The notes beneath the pieces are model-generated. The model worked only from the letters and a program-made list of their open reading frames with translations. It was not told the origin of the DNA and made no database searches. Below, piece after piece: positions 50,877-62,700 of a DNA stretch of 64,000 nt. Positions within the stretch are counted from its first letter, which is position 1, and every line of letters begins with the position of its first letter. The stretch is from Dreissena polymorpha (taxonomy: Eukaryota; Mollusca; Bivalvia; Myida; Dreissenidae). Made by a program: the position numbers and the translations under genes. Location: NCBI RefSeq assembly GCF_020536995.1, contig NC_068369.1:25139040-25203039 (forward strand), read 5' to 3'.

Positions 50877-53276
50877 CTTAACTGCAAAACGCGTTATTTA
50901 TTTAAAGTCGACATAAGTTCATTCGTAGTTTGTTTAGTACTTTTAGCTGTGTTGATGTGTTTGCTTAGGGATATCAGTCTTGTTGTAGACAGTAAGTGGA
51001 CCTTTCCCGTGATTTCAGACGATAAAAACGCATGATAACACGCTAGTTATCATATGTGATTGCATATATGTGGTATGAATAATAAATTATTCTCGATGTT
51101 ATAAATACGGTATCGTGTTGGTATTGTACATGCCTTATAGAAGAGAGAGTACATGTATGTTCATGGTTGAGCGCGATAAATGCACGGGTTTTTCGTTTTG
51201 TCGTTTGAACGAGTTTAAAATCAATTGATGCATAATTCAAGATGTGTATTTCGTAAGGTTGCACTACAGGGTGCAGAATCAACGGGGTGTCCTGGGTTTT
51301 GCACACGGGCTGGGCAGAATGTAAACACACCGTTAAAGCGGGTATATACGATTTTGTCAAATATTTATGAATTTATATAAACTGTGTAAAAACCTTAGTA
51401 TATATATATTTTACTATAAATTAAAAAAAAAGTTAAGAAGAACATATGTCGAAAAATGCGAAATAAGCTAGATATTTAATTCTGAAATTGAAAACGGCTG
51501 TACAGCCGAATTCGCCAGCATGTATACCATACATGTACGATGTGCATCTAAACTTAGTTTAACGGTTTATTTGAATTCCTGCAACGATATCTATTCATAC
51601 GACACACGAACACTATCTCCGATCCTAATACAAAGACGAATGCTTCGGTTATTGTAGGAAAATATGTACGTCACTATCGGCTCGGGGCGCTAATTTGTCT
51701 TTGCTGCATTTTATGAAATTCGGCTTTAATGTATAATTGTTCTTGCCTATTTTGTGTTATTGTAACATATTTTATCAATATATTACAATTAAACACATAT
51801 AAAAAATCGTATATACCCGCTTTAAGAACTTAAGTTTTGTAAATAATTCAAAGTTTTTGAAATACATTTGCAAAAATTGTGTGCATACAAGTTTTTCTCG
51901 CAGTTTGTGCCGGAAACTGAAGATATAATAATAAATCCTTGAATAAGTCTCAAATCGTTGACAAAATTTCACGTTTCGTGAAGCATAGCCTTGTTCAATA
52001 AATGTAGTAGATAACGAATTTGTGAACAAGAACACAGGCTAATTAAATAAAGTAATTCCGGTGTAATTCACATTTCGATAAGCAGCATAAAACTTTTGTC
52101 TTTTATGCACAAGTTGACATTCTTAAGAAAAACAGTTTTACAAAGTTATTTGAAATAAAGCATCACTATACCGTCGTGAATATATCCATTAAAGTTAAAA
52201 GGTGGTAATTTAAAAACAGTTTTTAGTTCATGTGAGATGGTATCCTAGCACGAATCATTTTTTTTTGCTGGACAAGGATGTTGAACGTTAACGAACGTCT
52301 CGAGACTCTTCAACTTAAGGGTGTCATTGAGATCGATCTCCGTTGCACATTGAAGATAAACGGGCGGTTTTGTGTAATAATTTATAAGAAGAGAATATGT
52401 GAACATTAACAAGGGTTTTACCGATGATTCCATTGTTGATAATGATATTAATGTTGATGATGATGATAATTTTCCTTATGTTGATGATGAGGATTTCACA
52501 GTATTTTGAGAATAGAGAATCATACATTTATTCATAACTTCGAATAAGTATATGCATATAGAGCTACTTGGCGACATAATATTGTAGAACACAAAGCTTA
52601 ACCGGCATTCTTTAAGGCGATGGGTAAGTTGTGCACCCGAGAAAAATACTGTTGACTGTGGCTAAATTCGACTTTAACTACTATATCGTCGAAACAGTTA
52701 GAATACATGAGTGATAACAACGTGAATAAAATATTTCAATTTATTGACTTACAATATGCAATATTTAATTAAGCTGTTATCGATATGAATAATGACAGAC
52801 TACGATAACAATATAAAAAATATATATGAAGTACCGACATTTTTGCATAGTTCGTTTGGCACATGTTGATTAATAGAAGAATAATTTGTTTTCTATTATT
52901 TCCTCTTGGGAAGATAACATGGACAGAAAAAGAATATAAAAAATGCAATTGGTTGTTAAATACATTGCTTCATCCGTGTATGATGATTATCGTTTACGAC
53001 AGAGAGAACACAGTCACTTATTAAAATCAATATTCCTTTTCAATGCGTGTTTTTTTTTCTGTTCCAGCTTAAAGAAATGTTTAAAACAGTAATTTACATT
53101 CCTAAACATACACAAATTGCGCCATGTGATTTTGTGAGATGAATACGTTAACCGTTCAACAAGGTACAAACGATTGGACAGATTGCCTAAAACTATGCTG
53201 TAATGATTTTTGCAAATCATGTACGTATGTGATGGTTCCCGACTAATATTTAACATGGGGAACCTTTGCAAAATCA
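50877..53276. other. Intergenic region between mannosidase and small gene, copy 2
   Basis: No gene was seen. It holds the 485 bp inserted element and should include the beta-mannosidase promoter. Divergence from copy 1 is visibly higher here than in 32-47 kb. Confidence 0.6.
51337..51821. mobile_element. 485 bp TTAA-target MITE inserted only in copy 2
   Basis: It is bounded by exact 19 bp inverted repeats (AGCGGGTATATACGATTTT and its complement) and flanked by TTAA at 51333-51336 and 51822-51825. Copy 1 has a single TTAA at 22304-22307 and no insert. TTAA duplication is the habit of piggyBac-type transposases. The interior is AT-rich with no open frame of note. A related inverted stretch lies at about 59128-59180. 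Its presence in only one copy means it arrived after the duplication, or is a haplotype difference. Confidence 0.93.
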
Positions 53277-54314
53277 TCAGCGAAAACACGGGAAACAACA
53301 CATCGCGTGTTCCCCGTCGTCTGTCAAACCCACTAACGTTCGTCCCCTTTTGCTGATCTTTGTCCACCAAGTTCGTCGATTTCTCTTCGATTTGGTCTCT
53401 TCCCGTCGCTGAATCACAACAAACTCGCTCTCCTGCGTGATATTAATCGCCTCCATATCGCGACTCAGATGCATGTTCTTGTACTCGCCCGAGATGAGCC
53501 GCTGTACCACGCGCTCGACGTCATTTGGCGTCCACACCTCCTTGATGACGTACCAGTCCTCTACGTTGCCATAGACGACACTAAGTGCTTTAGAAACGAC
53601 CGTAGAGCAGTTGCACTTCATTAGATGATACGTGTTTGTCTTCGATTTAAATTTCGTCCACCATTCTATGATAAGGGCATCCTCTTCTTCGGTTGTGTCC
53701 AGATTGTAAACTGTCGGTCGCACGCCGTCGAAATTTGCTATATCCATTTCTAAGGTTTGGTCCTCCACTGCTTTGACACCCTGGACTGTTATCTGTTTGG
53801 CTGTTAGAGAGTTCGAGTTTATACATCCATAAATTCATCAATTACTGTGTTCAGTCATTAAATAGATTTAACATTCCATTCATTAAGTTCAATGTTGTGT
53901 TATTTGTGTGTTTGTTTGTATTGTGAATTCTCCATGGGTATTTGTTGTTTTCTGCAAATCAATTTCCATTCCTTAAATAGTAAATGTTTAATAACCAGTT
54001 TCCGTAATTCATGGATAAATGTGTATATGAATGCATTAACGTATAGAATCTACGTACTTCAAAACAAAGAAACGCCTTTTTATAGAATGTCAATATTGAC
54101 CAATTCATGAAAAAAAACCATCAAATTTAAATATCACTGAAAATAAGGCTTGTATAAATTAACATAGCATTCGTTTAGCAGTCAATACTATGACTCAATA
54201 CTCACTCTTTTTACCGGGCCACCAGCTGATATGGACGCCGTTGGGAAGTCCCATGGACACGTGACCTCTCGTGCTCACGCCGTCACCGTCCCACTTGTAT
54301 ATCACCAGTGGCAT
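53277..54314 (-). CDS. Small ~210-residue protein with GHVS and NCS motifs
   Basis: It has two exons, 54206-54314 and 53277-53800 (acceptor 'ctctctaacag', phase 1). No signal peptide is evident (MPLVIYKWDGDG...), so it is probably cytosolic. Histidine 18 lies in TRGHVSMGL and is followed by HISWWPG. Further on come LIIEWWTKF, YHLMKCNCSTVVSKAL with Cys101, and a basic tail (KSKRNRRTWWTKISKRGR) ending CCFPCFR. A His early in a GHVS motif and a Cys later in an NC motif is the order seen in circularly permuted papain-fold hydrolases (LRAT, PPPDE and YiiX-like groups). I infer such a fold but do not recognise the family by name. The terminal cysteine cluster could be lipid-modified. It sits between vanin-like and mannosidase genes, same strand. 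Confidence 0.7.
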
Positions 54315-54316
54315 GA

Positions 54317-54371
54317 TGACGTCACATCCGAGCACCAATAAATGGTTTTGATTTTTGTTGCGTTGACGTCA
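54317..54371. promoter_or_regulatory. Twin palindromic CRE-like sites, copy 2
   Basis: TGACGTCA at 54317-54324 and 54364-54371, the same spacing as copy 1, directly upstream of the start codon at 54314. Confidence 0.5.
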
Positions 54372-55799
54372 TGTAACGTTCTCGTAATAGCGTTAGTTTT
54401 CGTATCAGTAGATTACACTGTCGACTTTCGAGGACAGTTTTCTCAAGGGGTATTGCAGTTCAACGCAGGTACGTTTTAATAATCGACCTGCGCGCATTGC
54501 ATGTTATTTACACTGAGCATCACTGTATTTTACTGTTACGTATATTGCACCACAAGACCTTATATTGAAATACTTAAATAAATCAATGCCTTTCAACTAT
54601 AAAACGCAGTAACGACGTTAAACTTGTGCATTAATTACGGCTTACATAGTTCCTCGTGAAACTGTCTTTCAAATATAAAGACACGTTAATAGATTTTTGT
54701 ACGCAGAATATTGTATGAATAAGAAATGTTCGTTTACAATTATTATAAAAAAAATTGTTGATTGAAATAAAAACATCCTCTTATTTCACTTTTTTTATAT
54801 TTACATCTTCAGCTTCAGATATTCGAACTGGTGTAATGGTTATAGTTTCGTAGCTGTATTGTTTACAAGAACTACACATACTCCTTCTTACCAGCACACA
54901 ATTATACCAACTCAGAAGGTAGTACTCAATAACACGATGTATGATAAACTGTTGACAATATTTGTCATAAAATATAATCAAACATCATCATGTTATAAAG
55001 GATTTAAAGTGAATGTCTGCACTTCTCTATGTCTCTATCCGGATATGACAACGATACGCGGACACCAAACCCCAGCCATATCTAAGTGGTTTGCTGTTGT
55101 TTGACTGATGTTGATCATTGTAATTAAGTACTGTAAGTAGAAAAGCCATATTATTTTAAGATTTTTTATTCGATCATCTGAATTTTGTTTACATAGGTCG
55201 GAAGATGAACAACAGCGTGTTCATAGCTCGAAATGTCGGAACTTATTAATAAATGAAATGTATGGCATGTAATCACTTAATAATATGAAGATGTTAACAA
55301 AGAAACTACCCACATTGACCATCATTTAACTTCCTTTATATAAATACATATTTGACGTTATGCTCTACCCCCTTGATCTTTTGGACCGTAGTCGGTCTGT
55401 CAGTTGGTCCGTTGACAACTCGTTTCCGCATGATTATTAACAATGCTTTGAAATACGAGCATGCAAATGGTATCGTGGCAACATAGGAGGAAACGATGAA
55501 GCCTGTTTATCATAAGTCAACAGTTCAAAGATCAAGGTCAAAAGCACATAAAATAATGTCCGCAAGATACATTGAGAACGCTAGTTAACCAGGAAGAAAG
55601 GAAGACGTCATTCACCTTGGTTTTCAATAATTCAATGGTCAAAGTAACAGAGGGGTGCATTGTTAAACATAGTAACAATTGAACATATTTATAATTCGCC
55701 TGCAAGTCGGGAGAATATCTGTATTTTACAAGCATCTGTTGTGAACATATGGTATAAAACATGTGTGCGTGTGCAAACAATACACTTCGCTATGATTCA
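54372..55799. other. Intergenic region between small gene and vanin-like gene, copy 2
   Basis: No gene recognised. It holds the dispersed-repeat fragment at about 55365-55545 ('cggtctgtcagttggtccg', 'aagatcaaggtcaaaagc'). The rest is AT-rich with several small indels against copy 1. Confidence 0.55.
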
Positions 55800-57648
55800 C
55801 TATCTTGGGTCTTTGTTATAATCACGTGCCATTATTCCCACTGTGATTGTCTCCCCTGATAGCCCGGCGTCGATGATGATTGATCCGGCCATGAAGTACC
55901 AGATCTCCGTAACCAGACTGGGCTCCTCGTCGATGATCGTTAGCACTTCCGGGTACTGATATGGCGCAGAGAAGTTACCCTGCATCGTCATCTTGTCTAT
56001 ATAACTTTCGGCGTGCTTCGTCGGTTGTCCGCAGCTTTCCGCGGAGTTGTTGGCACACTTGATGAACGCACAGGCCTGTAGATAGTACGTGTCATCTGCG
56101 GTGTGCAAGCCATCGAAGGCGCCGAACGCGTACAAATACGCGCTGAATCCACCCTCGTACATTACGGTGCAGCAAAGCGTCCGTTGACAAACTGTCGTTC
56201 TTCCGGCATCCTCTGTGATTAAGACAGAGGTATATAGGTCACCGTTGATACTGATTTGCCTTGAAATGTTTGTGTTTACTTCGTCTGAGAACATTTCAAT
56301 ATCAGAGTTCAACTTTCTGTTAATTAAATCATGCTGCTTTTTATGCTGACTTTGTATCGGTCTACCAGATGGAATAGTAAATGGCGTCAGCTTGTCAACG
56401 ACGAGAAAGCCACCGCTGCCGACGTCGTCGTTGTAGCAGTAGCTTGCATTGATTGAAACACCTGTCGGCCAATACAGTCCGCTGCCATAATAACCCATCG
56501 TTCGAATGTGTAAATTCGCCGCCAGGAGGTTTATCAGCATGCCTTCTGCGAACGCCGAGTGGAATTCAATGGCCGACATGAGCGGAAGTTGCTCCCTCCA
56601 GGCCGACGGGAAGACAATGTTGGTAATATTCATCTTCTTAATTAATGTAACCGTAGGCTCCTCGTGCAATATATCATTGGAACAAAACGTTGCGAATGTT
56701 CCAAACGGAGTGGTAAACTTTGTGTAGTTGACGACTGCGGGTTTGTCAAAATAGCTAAATTCTTCTTTATTGAGATTGTATTTGAAATACCGTGCGATAA
56801 AGTCGCCATTTGGAGCATAGACTACGTTGGTGTTGTATTGATAACGGTGGTCATCGGGGCATGACGTATCGCCGGGCGGACATGGTAACGTTGCGCCCAT
56901 GTTGGCGACCAAATAGAGGGAGTGTGTCTTAGCGAGGCAGCTGAGTTCAGTTTGAACCTCAGAGTCGAATGGTTTTGATCTGTTGCACGGATTCCACATT
57001 CTCGCTGCTGGGTCGGGTATGTACTCCAAGTAGGGGAACATGGTCTGTCTAGTCCAGCCCAGTCCGTATAGGCCATACTCAGGGAAAACGATTATCTGAG
57101 CATTCTAGAAATAGAAACACATAGTAGTAAAACATTGTAATGTTCAATATGCATTGTCAGTAAGCTATTGTAGCTTGTTTGTTATATGTTGCGTAAATAG
57201 TTCGCAGCATAGACATTAACATTTCAAAGTCAAAAAGTTGATATTCTATAAATAATAACTATGTATTGTTCTATTTCGAAAAAAAGCAATGTACTTTGTA
57301 GCTGGTATTGACTTTTTATCCTAGTTGCAGTGTCCAGTGTTATACATTATATAATAATTAATTTTCAGTATTTTATAAAATGGAAAATACATGTGTATAC
57401 GTTGTAATGTAAAACAGCAATAACTGACGTGCCCTGCTGGCCGCTATGTCAGCCTGCCCTGCGAACACGGCGAGATTTTTTAACATGACGTTTAGTGCTT
57501 GACTACGTGTGACCACAGTGCGTCTATCCGCAGGATACGTGACGTTATGTTCATAGACGGCACCGACGTAAGAATCCATAGCGGCCACCGGGAGTATATG
57601 GGACGTCAATAGGAATGCAACGACAGCTTCTATCTTGCGGGACTTCAT
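55800..57648 (-). CDS. Vanin/biotinidase-family amidohydrolase, complete
   Basis: This is a secreted nitrilase-superfamily amidase. Vertebrate relatives are pantetheinase (VNN), which splits pantetheine to pantothenate and cysteamine, and biotinidase (BTD); which substrate applies here cannot be told. Exon 1 is 57433-57648 and exon 2 is 55800-57104, together about 506 aa (human VNN1 513, BTD about 543). A signal peptide (MKSRKIEAVVAFLLTSHILP) precedes DSYVGAVYEHN. The catalytic triad is visible: E81 in IIVFPEYGLYG, K180 in ARYFKYNL, C213 in FATFCSND, matching VNN1 E79/K178/C211. Also seen: YPYLE-like FPYLEYIPDP, FPSAWREQLP, EFHSAFAEGM, VCQRTLCC, GAFDGLHT. No C-terminal hydrophobic GPI signal is seen, so it is probably soluble. 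The frame is kept only if intron 1 uses a GC donor (AGG then GCACGT at 57432), which gives exactly the family spacing. Confidence 0.93.
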
Positions 57649-58678
57649 TTCAAACGATTACCTAGATGAATTCAAATAAACCTTACTTATAAATAATGAA
57701 ATGCAACAGTCGTTCATTTATAGAGATTTCTCTTATGTTAAAAATGCAACTTAACTTAGGTTTGCGTATAGTTGTATAAAGATATTTTATAAAAGATTAT
57801 ACTACAATATTGAATTCATTTTAAAATAAATAAAGTTTAACTTACAACGTGGCGGAGTTTCGAAAGGACCAGTAATTGTTGAAAGAGTATATAACATTGA
57901 CATTCAAACCGCAACATGTGTTATCTGTATGATACTTGATAGCGACGATAATGCGTATCGTATACTTGTCCACATTCAGTGGACAACGACTTAAAACTTA
58001 ATATTAATGATAAAGCCGATAGCATTTAGTAATTGTTTATGTTAATTCATGTTTGTGTATCTGAGAAAAGTTTTTTTGAGAGAAGGTGTCAAATTTGTTT
58101 CCATTCAATTTGACTGCCCCTATAAAGGCACTGTACTAAGATACATACCAGATGTTGAACCTATAGGCCATGATGTTTTAGAGAACTTTTTATAACTATT
58201 TTGCCAATATTCATTTCAACAGATTAGCTAAACACATATAAATATACATATTAATTATCGAGTATGAAATACAACAGTCGTTCGATTATATATTTTTTAT
58301 GTTTAGTATAAGTTTGGCTTAAATTTAATGGAATGGTTTGAACAAATATCTTTATGACGACAATTAGATGACACATACCGCCTTGCGGTTACAGAAGAAA
58401 ATCAAATCATTTTGATATGTAAGTATATTTCAAAAATTTCCAAGCACATTGGCATAATTTTAACAAATTTAGTAGTTTAATTTACTAACGGAATAGTTAA
58501 ATTATCTGGCTGCATAATTCTATCCAAAGAAAATGACCCCAGATCGTTTCCAGTCTTGACACAAGGGGTTGAACAAACGTGTAGATGACTACACTACTGT
58601 ATAATCTTACATAGTGATATACCAACTACTGAAGCAATAGACCACGTCGTTTCAGAAAATAAATGTAAATGTACCATG

Positions 58679-59035
58679 TTAAATAAGTGTATGTAAAATA
58701 AGTAACCCACATGACGGTCCAGTTTGGAACACATGGTCGTGCAATCGATAAATTTGGTAGAGGATCACGTGCTTTGTTACATACCAATAACCAAACCTTG
58801 CAGTTCCAGAGAATATATTCAGGCAATGTAGATTATTAAGTCCATGTAAACCATTAAGCCCCGTGCTGAAGCCAGTTTTGACCATATCGGAATTATTTGA
58901 ATTAACTTGGTACCAGTCAACTTCATGATACCGAATTCGAAAATCCAAGCGAGCAGAATTATTGTTTTGATCTCGAAACATATTATGTATGAAAAACTTG
59001 ACTTGAACATACTTTATTGAAGACCACTGTATCAA
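58679..59035 (-). CDS. Possible exon fragment of unknown extracellular protein
   Basis: An open minus-strand stretch encodes LDFRIRYHEVDWYQVN, KTGFSTGLNGLHGLNNLH and NIFSGTARFGYWYV. Codon use and the Trp/Gly/aromatic pattern look more protein-like than other frames nearby. The order F-x-I-x-Y-x-x-V-x-W, then TGFSTG, then a short NIFSGT segment loosely recalls NIDO-type domains, but this is weak. No flanking exons were assigned. It may be a chance frame or the relic of a gene. Confidence 0.28.
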   Translation of the reverse strand: MIQWSSIKYVQVKFFIHNMFRDQNNNSARLDFRIRYHEVDWYQVNSNNSDMVKTGFSTGLNGLHGLNNLHCLNIFSGTARFGYWYVTKHVILYQIYRLHDHVFQTGPSCGLLILHTLI

Positions 59036-59127
59036 AGGGGTCTGGTAATAGAGATTTTACAAGATACAAAATGCTCTTTTTTGTTTTTTTTCTTGGACAA
59101 TATATTCAATACGTGTTCATGTACTAA

Positions 59128-59180
59128 GTTAGTGTTCGTGTGTCGTATGAATATATATCGTTGCAGGAAATTAAAATGGA
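59128..59180 (-). mobile_element. Fragment related to the 485 bp TTAA MITE
   Basis: The plus strand reads 'gtgttcgtgtgtcgtatgaa' then 'atatatcgttgcaggaa'. This is the reverse complement of the interior of the copy 2 insertion near 51573-51615 ('ttcctgcaacgatat', 'ttcatacgacacacgaacac'). No matching ends were located, so it is a partial or diverged family member. Confidence 0.7.
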
Positions 59181-59234
59181 ATGTATTGTGCTAAAAAAAA
59201 ATTAAAATGAGCATTTTGTATCTCGTTTATCATT

Positions 59235-59770
59235 TTGTACCTCAGAACACATTTGAAGTACCATATAAGGCCAAATCTTCACTGAACTTAGTCAGGAGAT
59301 GTGTCAAAATGATATCTCGGTCGAATTTAAAACTGGGTATGTTAAATGAGCAAGTAGGTCACTCGCAAAAGTATAATATAAAACTTGTCAACACTATAGA
59401 GGTCACATTTTGCAAGAATCTTTAAGAGTATGGCCAGAATATGTGTCATATTTATATCTTAGCTTTGTTCGTAATTTGGTCACCTGCGGTAAAAATCTAG
59501 GTCAATGGGTCAAATTAAGGAAAACGATTTTGGACACTAGAGGCCCCATTTATTGCCAAATCTTGATAACAGTTTGTCAGAGCATTTATCCAAATTATTT
59601 CTTGGCCAAGTGTGATATGGTACCGGTTCATACTAACGGCCGCCATGAAGCAGGACTGTTTTATTGTGTGGCTGTAGCAAACCCGTTCGATCTCCATAGA
59701 AGTTACATGCTTGATCCACTCATCATGAAACTTGCTCAGAAAAAATGTGTTGTTATGATAACTGGGTAGA
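59235..59770 (+). repeat. Degenerate molluscan tandem-core repeat
   Basis: It contains 'aatgatatctcggtcgaatt', 'aaactgggta', 'ctaggtcaatgggtcaaatt', 'cactagaggcc' and 'atcatgaaacttgctcagaa'. Similar words recur at ~170 bp spacing, as in common bivalve repeats. The 119-residue open frame at 59410-59769 lies wholly within it and is not considered a gene. Confidence 0.6.
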
Positions 59771-62700
59771 GTTAGAAAATGTGCAAATAAATTGCTGTCA
59801 GGAGTTGAGACAGTGTTCCTATTGAGAAATTGTTTACATGGAGGTGCGCAATTTCACATGTTTGTGTATCTTGCAAAGTTCCATTATTCTTGCGCCTTTT
59901 TAAGTTAAGTTCGACAAAAGAAATCGGGAAAAAACGGAACGATTGATCGACTAAAGCGATACTAAATGCCACCCCCACTAATAAAGATGGGGCATAAAAA
60001 AACTTTACATTATGTCTGACATTATAATTGAAAATTGATAAAACTTGGTATTATGTTATCGCGAATACAATATCTCTATACATCTATATAGATAACGTAT
60101 CAGTTAAACAACCACCAGGATATAAACAATGTGTCTCAGTTTATCAATGATCAATTGTTTGAAACACTTATTATCTTACTCCCATGTACATCTCAAACCT
60201 TTATCGGATATACTGAACTGTTTAAAGTCGGGGACGAAGAAAAGGATTGAGTGTAGTTTTAGGCTTTGAAAAGTATGACAAACAGTATCAAACAGAACAG
60301 CATTTTAAACATTTTGAATAAAACACAATTTTATATCAATTTCATAAAATTGGAAATTATAATACGTGCATAGATTTATCGGCCATTCTTCTTTTATTTA
60401 AAAAATATGAATATGCGCTAACTCATACCATGACATAAATTTGCAGTTAGTTTTAGCAAATTATAGTAAGTATATGCGATGTTAATGTCAACATTTTATT
60501 TTCTCCGTCAATTACCAAATACACGACTATCAATTAGGAATTTTACATCAAGTATGATGACTATCGTATAAAGTTGCCATAAATCAAATGCCATTGCAAA
60601 TTTTTGAACCAACAAGTCCATGCCTCTGCGACTCGTTTTCTCGTATTTGTTAAAAAAACAGAAGTTGTGTAAATGTGTAGTTTGAAAAACATATGTAAAG
60701 GGAAATGGGGATTTCCTAACAGTGTGCATGTCGTGGTGACTGAATGAGTTTTCAAGTACACATACAAAACATTATTGTCGTCAAAGTATAACACTATTCT
60801 TTCGTACAGTTTCTGGTACTACTTCTTTCAAACTGTAATTCAAGTTTGTTATTCAAGAATGTTTCATCTATCTTGAAAAGGGTTAGGAAAATCGAATTTA
60901 TTCGCTTCAAGTGCTCGTCTAATCTCACTTCAGTTGCAATAGTTTTTTTCATACATATTTCAATGTCGGTAATATAGATAGTCATGTTAATCTTATCACA
61001 GCATTACCTTAAAGAATGTTTTAAGCTTTATCATGTGACAGTGTAACACATTGTTTAGCCACCACTACGTCTATGTTCCACTACGACAATCTAAACAAGC
61101 CTGCAGTGGCATGAGTGGTTACACTTGAACTTCAACCATCTTTATTGCTTTAATTGACGACGAGTAGCTTTATTATTAAGTGTATGCATGTTCGTAAAAG
61201 AAATATTGAAACACTATAAATGTATAACATGTTTTTTCGTGTTTGTTTTTCAAAACATTTGAATAATGTCTGTTCCCCCTATGTTCAAATGTTTAAATAT
61301 TGTTCGAATTTGTAAATGTTCTCTCCCTTTAAATGAAAAAAAATTGTTTGCTGCATAATACGTGGCCCCTTTAATTGTGTATTTACCACTGTATTTGTGT
61401 GTTACTTCTGCTTATGTGATGTTATGCACGAACATGAAGTTTAATTAATAAATGAGTGAGTAGCTGCATGTGTAAGTCGTGTATACGTGCTTTTGTAAAC
61501 TGATGATGAAATAAATAAATGAATTATGAATTAGTCAAATAACAAATATATTCAGGAATAATGGTAACATAAACAAACAAATAAGACCCTCATCTGTGCT
61601 AGAGTGTCTGAGCCGGCCGTGCGGAGTGATTATCGATAAACTTTGTGCAACATATTGAAACTATAAATAGCAAAAGCTATGTCGACAATACATTGCTGAC
61701 GATGGTTTTCTGGAAATAGTGTACTGTTTCTTAGAAAACAATGATTTTCTGAAAATGTTTATGAAGACCAACGCAAATATTATAAGTTTAATTTCTCTGT
61801 ATGTAAGGACATAATGAACGTTTGGATTATGCGGTGAATTCAAGTAATATTGATATGCGCACTACCACTGATCAAAGGATAAATAAGGGTCGTCTTGTGT
61901 AGACATTTATTTATATAGACATTTATTTAAAAGCAGTTGATATTCATTCAGGTGAGTTTTTAATCATTCAATATATGAAGTTAGAATATTACTATTTTAC
62001 AACCATATACTATTCCATAATATGTATACATAGCCATAGGGCATGCGTATACGGGAGCTTACCGGGTTTAACTGAGGTTAGCTGGAACTGAACTTCCAAG
62101 ATGGCGTCGTTTTCGTGTTTTTCGTGAAGGAGTAGCGGTTATTTTCACCCACAGGTGGTTAGCGTGTGGCTATGATATTAATTAGTGAAAACATCATTTT
62201 GAATGATAAATAATCATATTATAACGAAAAATTAACTTTTTTGAAAATTCACTATCAAATATATATATAACAAGGTATGCAACTCAAAATCATCCCAAAC
62301 GGGTGATCGCTTTGAACAGCCATATCTTCATCAATTGTGCAGCGATTTTCACGATCTTGGTCTTATTCAACGCAGAAATAAATTTCCTTTCTGGAAATGT
62401 ATATGTCTTGCAATATTTTTACAAATGCTGGGTCAACTTTTAAGAAATAACACGATACACAACTCGCATGACCCAGTTGACAATGAAGGCAATCAAGAGT
62501 GGTTGTTTTTTTATTAATTGTTATACTATTAATTTTTATTTTTATATGTTTTCTCGCATACTTAACGCTAACATTTAGTGTTTGTAATATAAGACATTCG
62601 ACGATATTATTAACACATTGTAATTCTAACCTGTTTATTTAAATACATATGAACATACTTATGTTTGAATATGCCTCAAACGGAATACTATGCTTACTAA

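Noticed and set aside
59410-59769. 119-residue plus-strand open frame
   Set aside because: It falls entirely in a degenerate dispersed repeat whose words recur at regular spacing.
62095-62140. Start of a gene at 'ttccaagatggcgtcg'
   Set aside because: The context resembles a start codon region, but the frame closes after seven codons and no donor or next exon could be placed.
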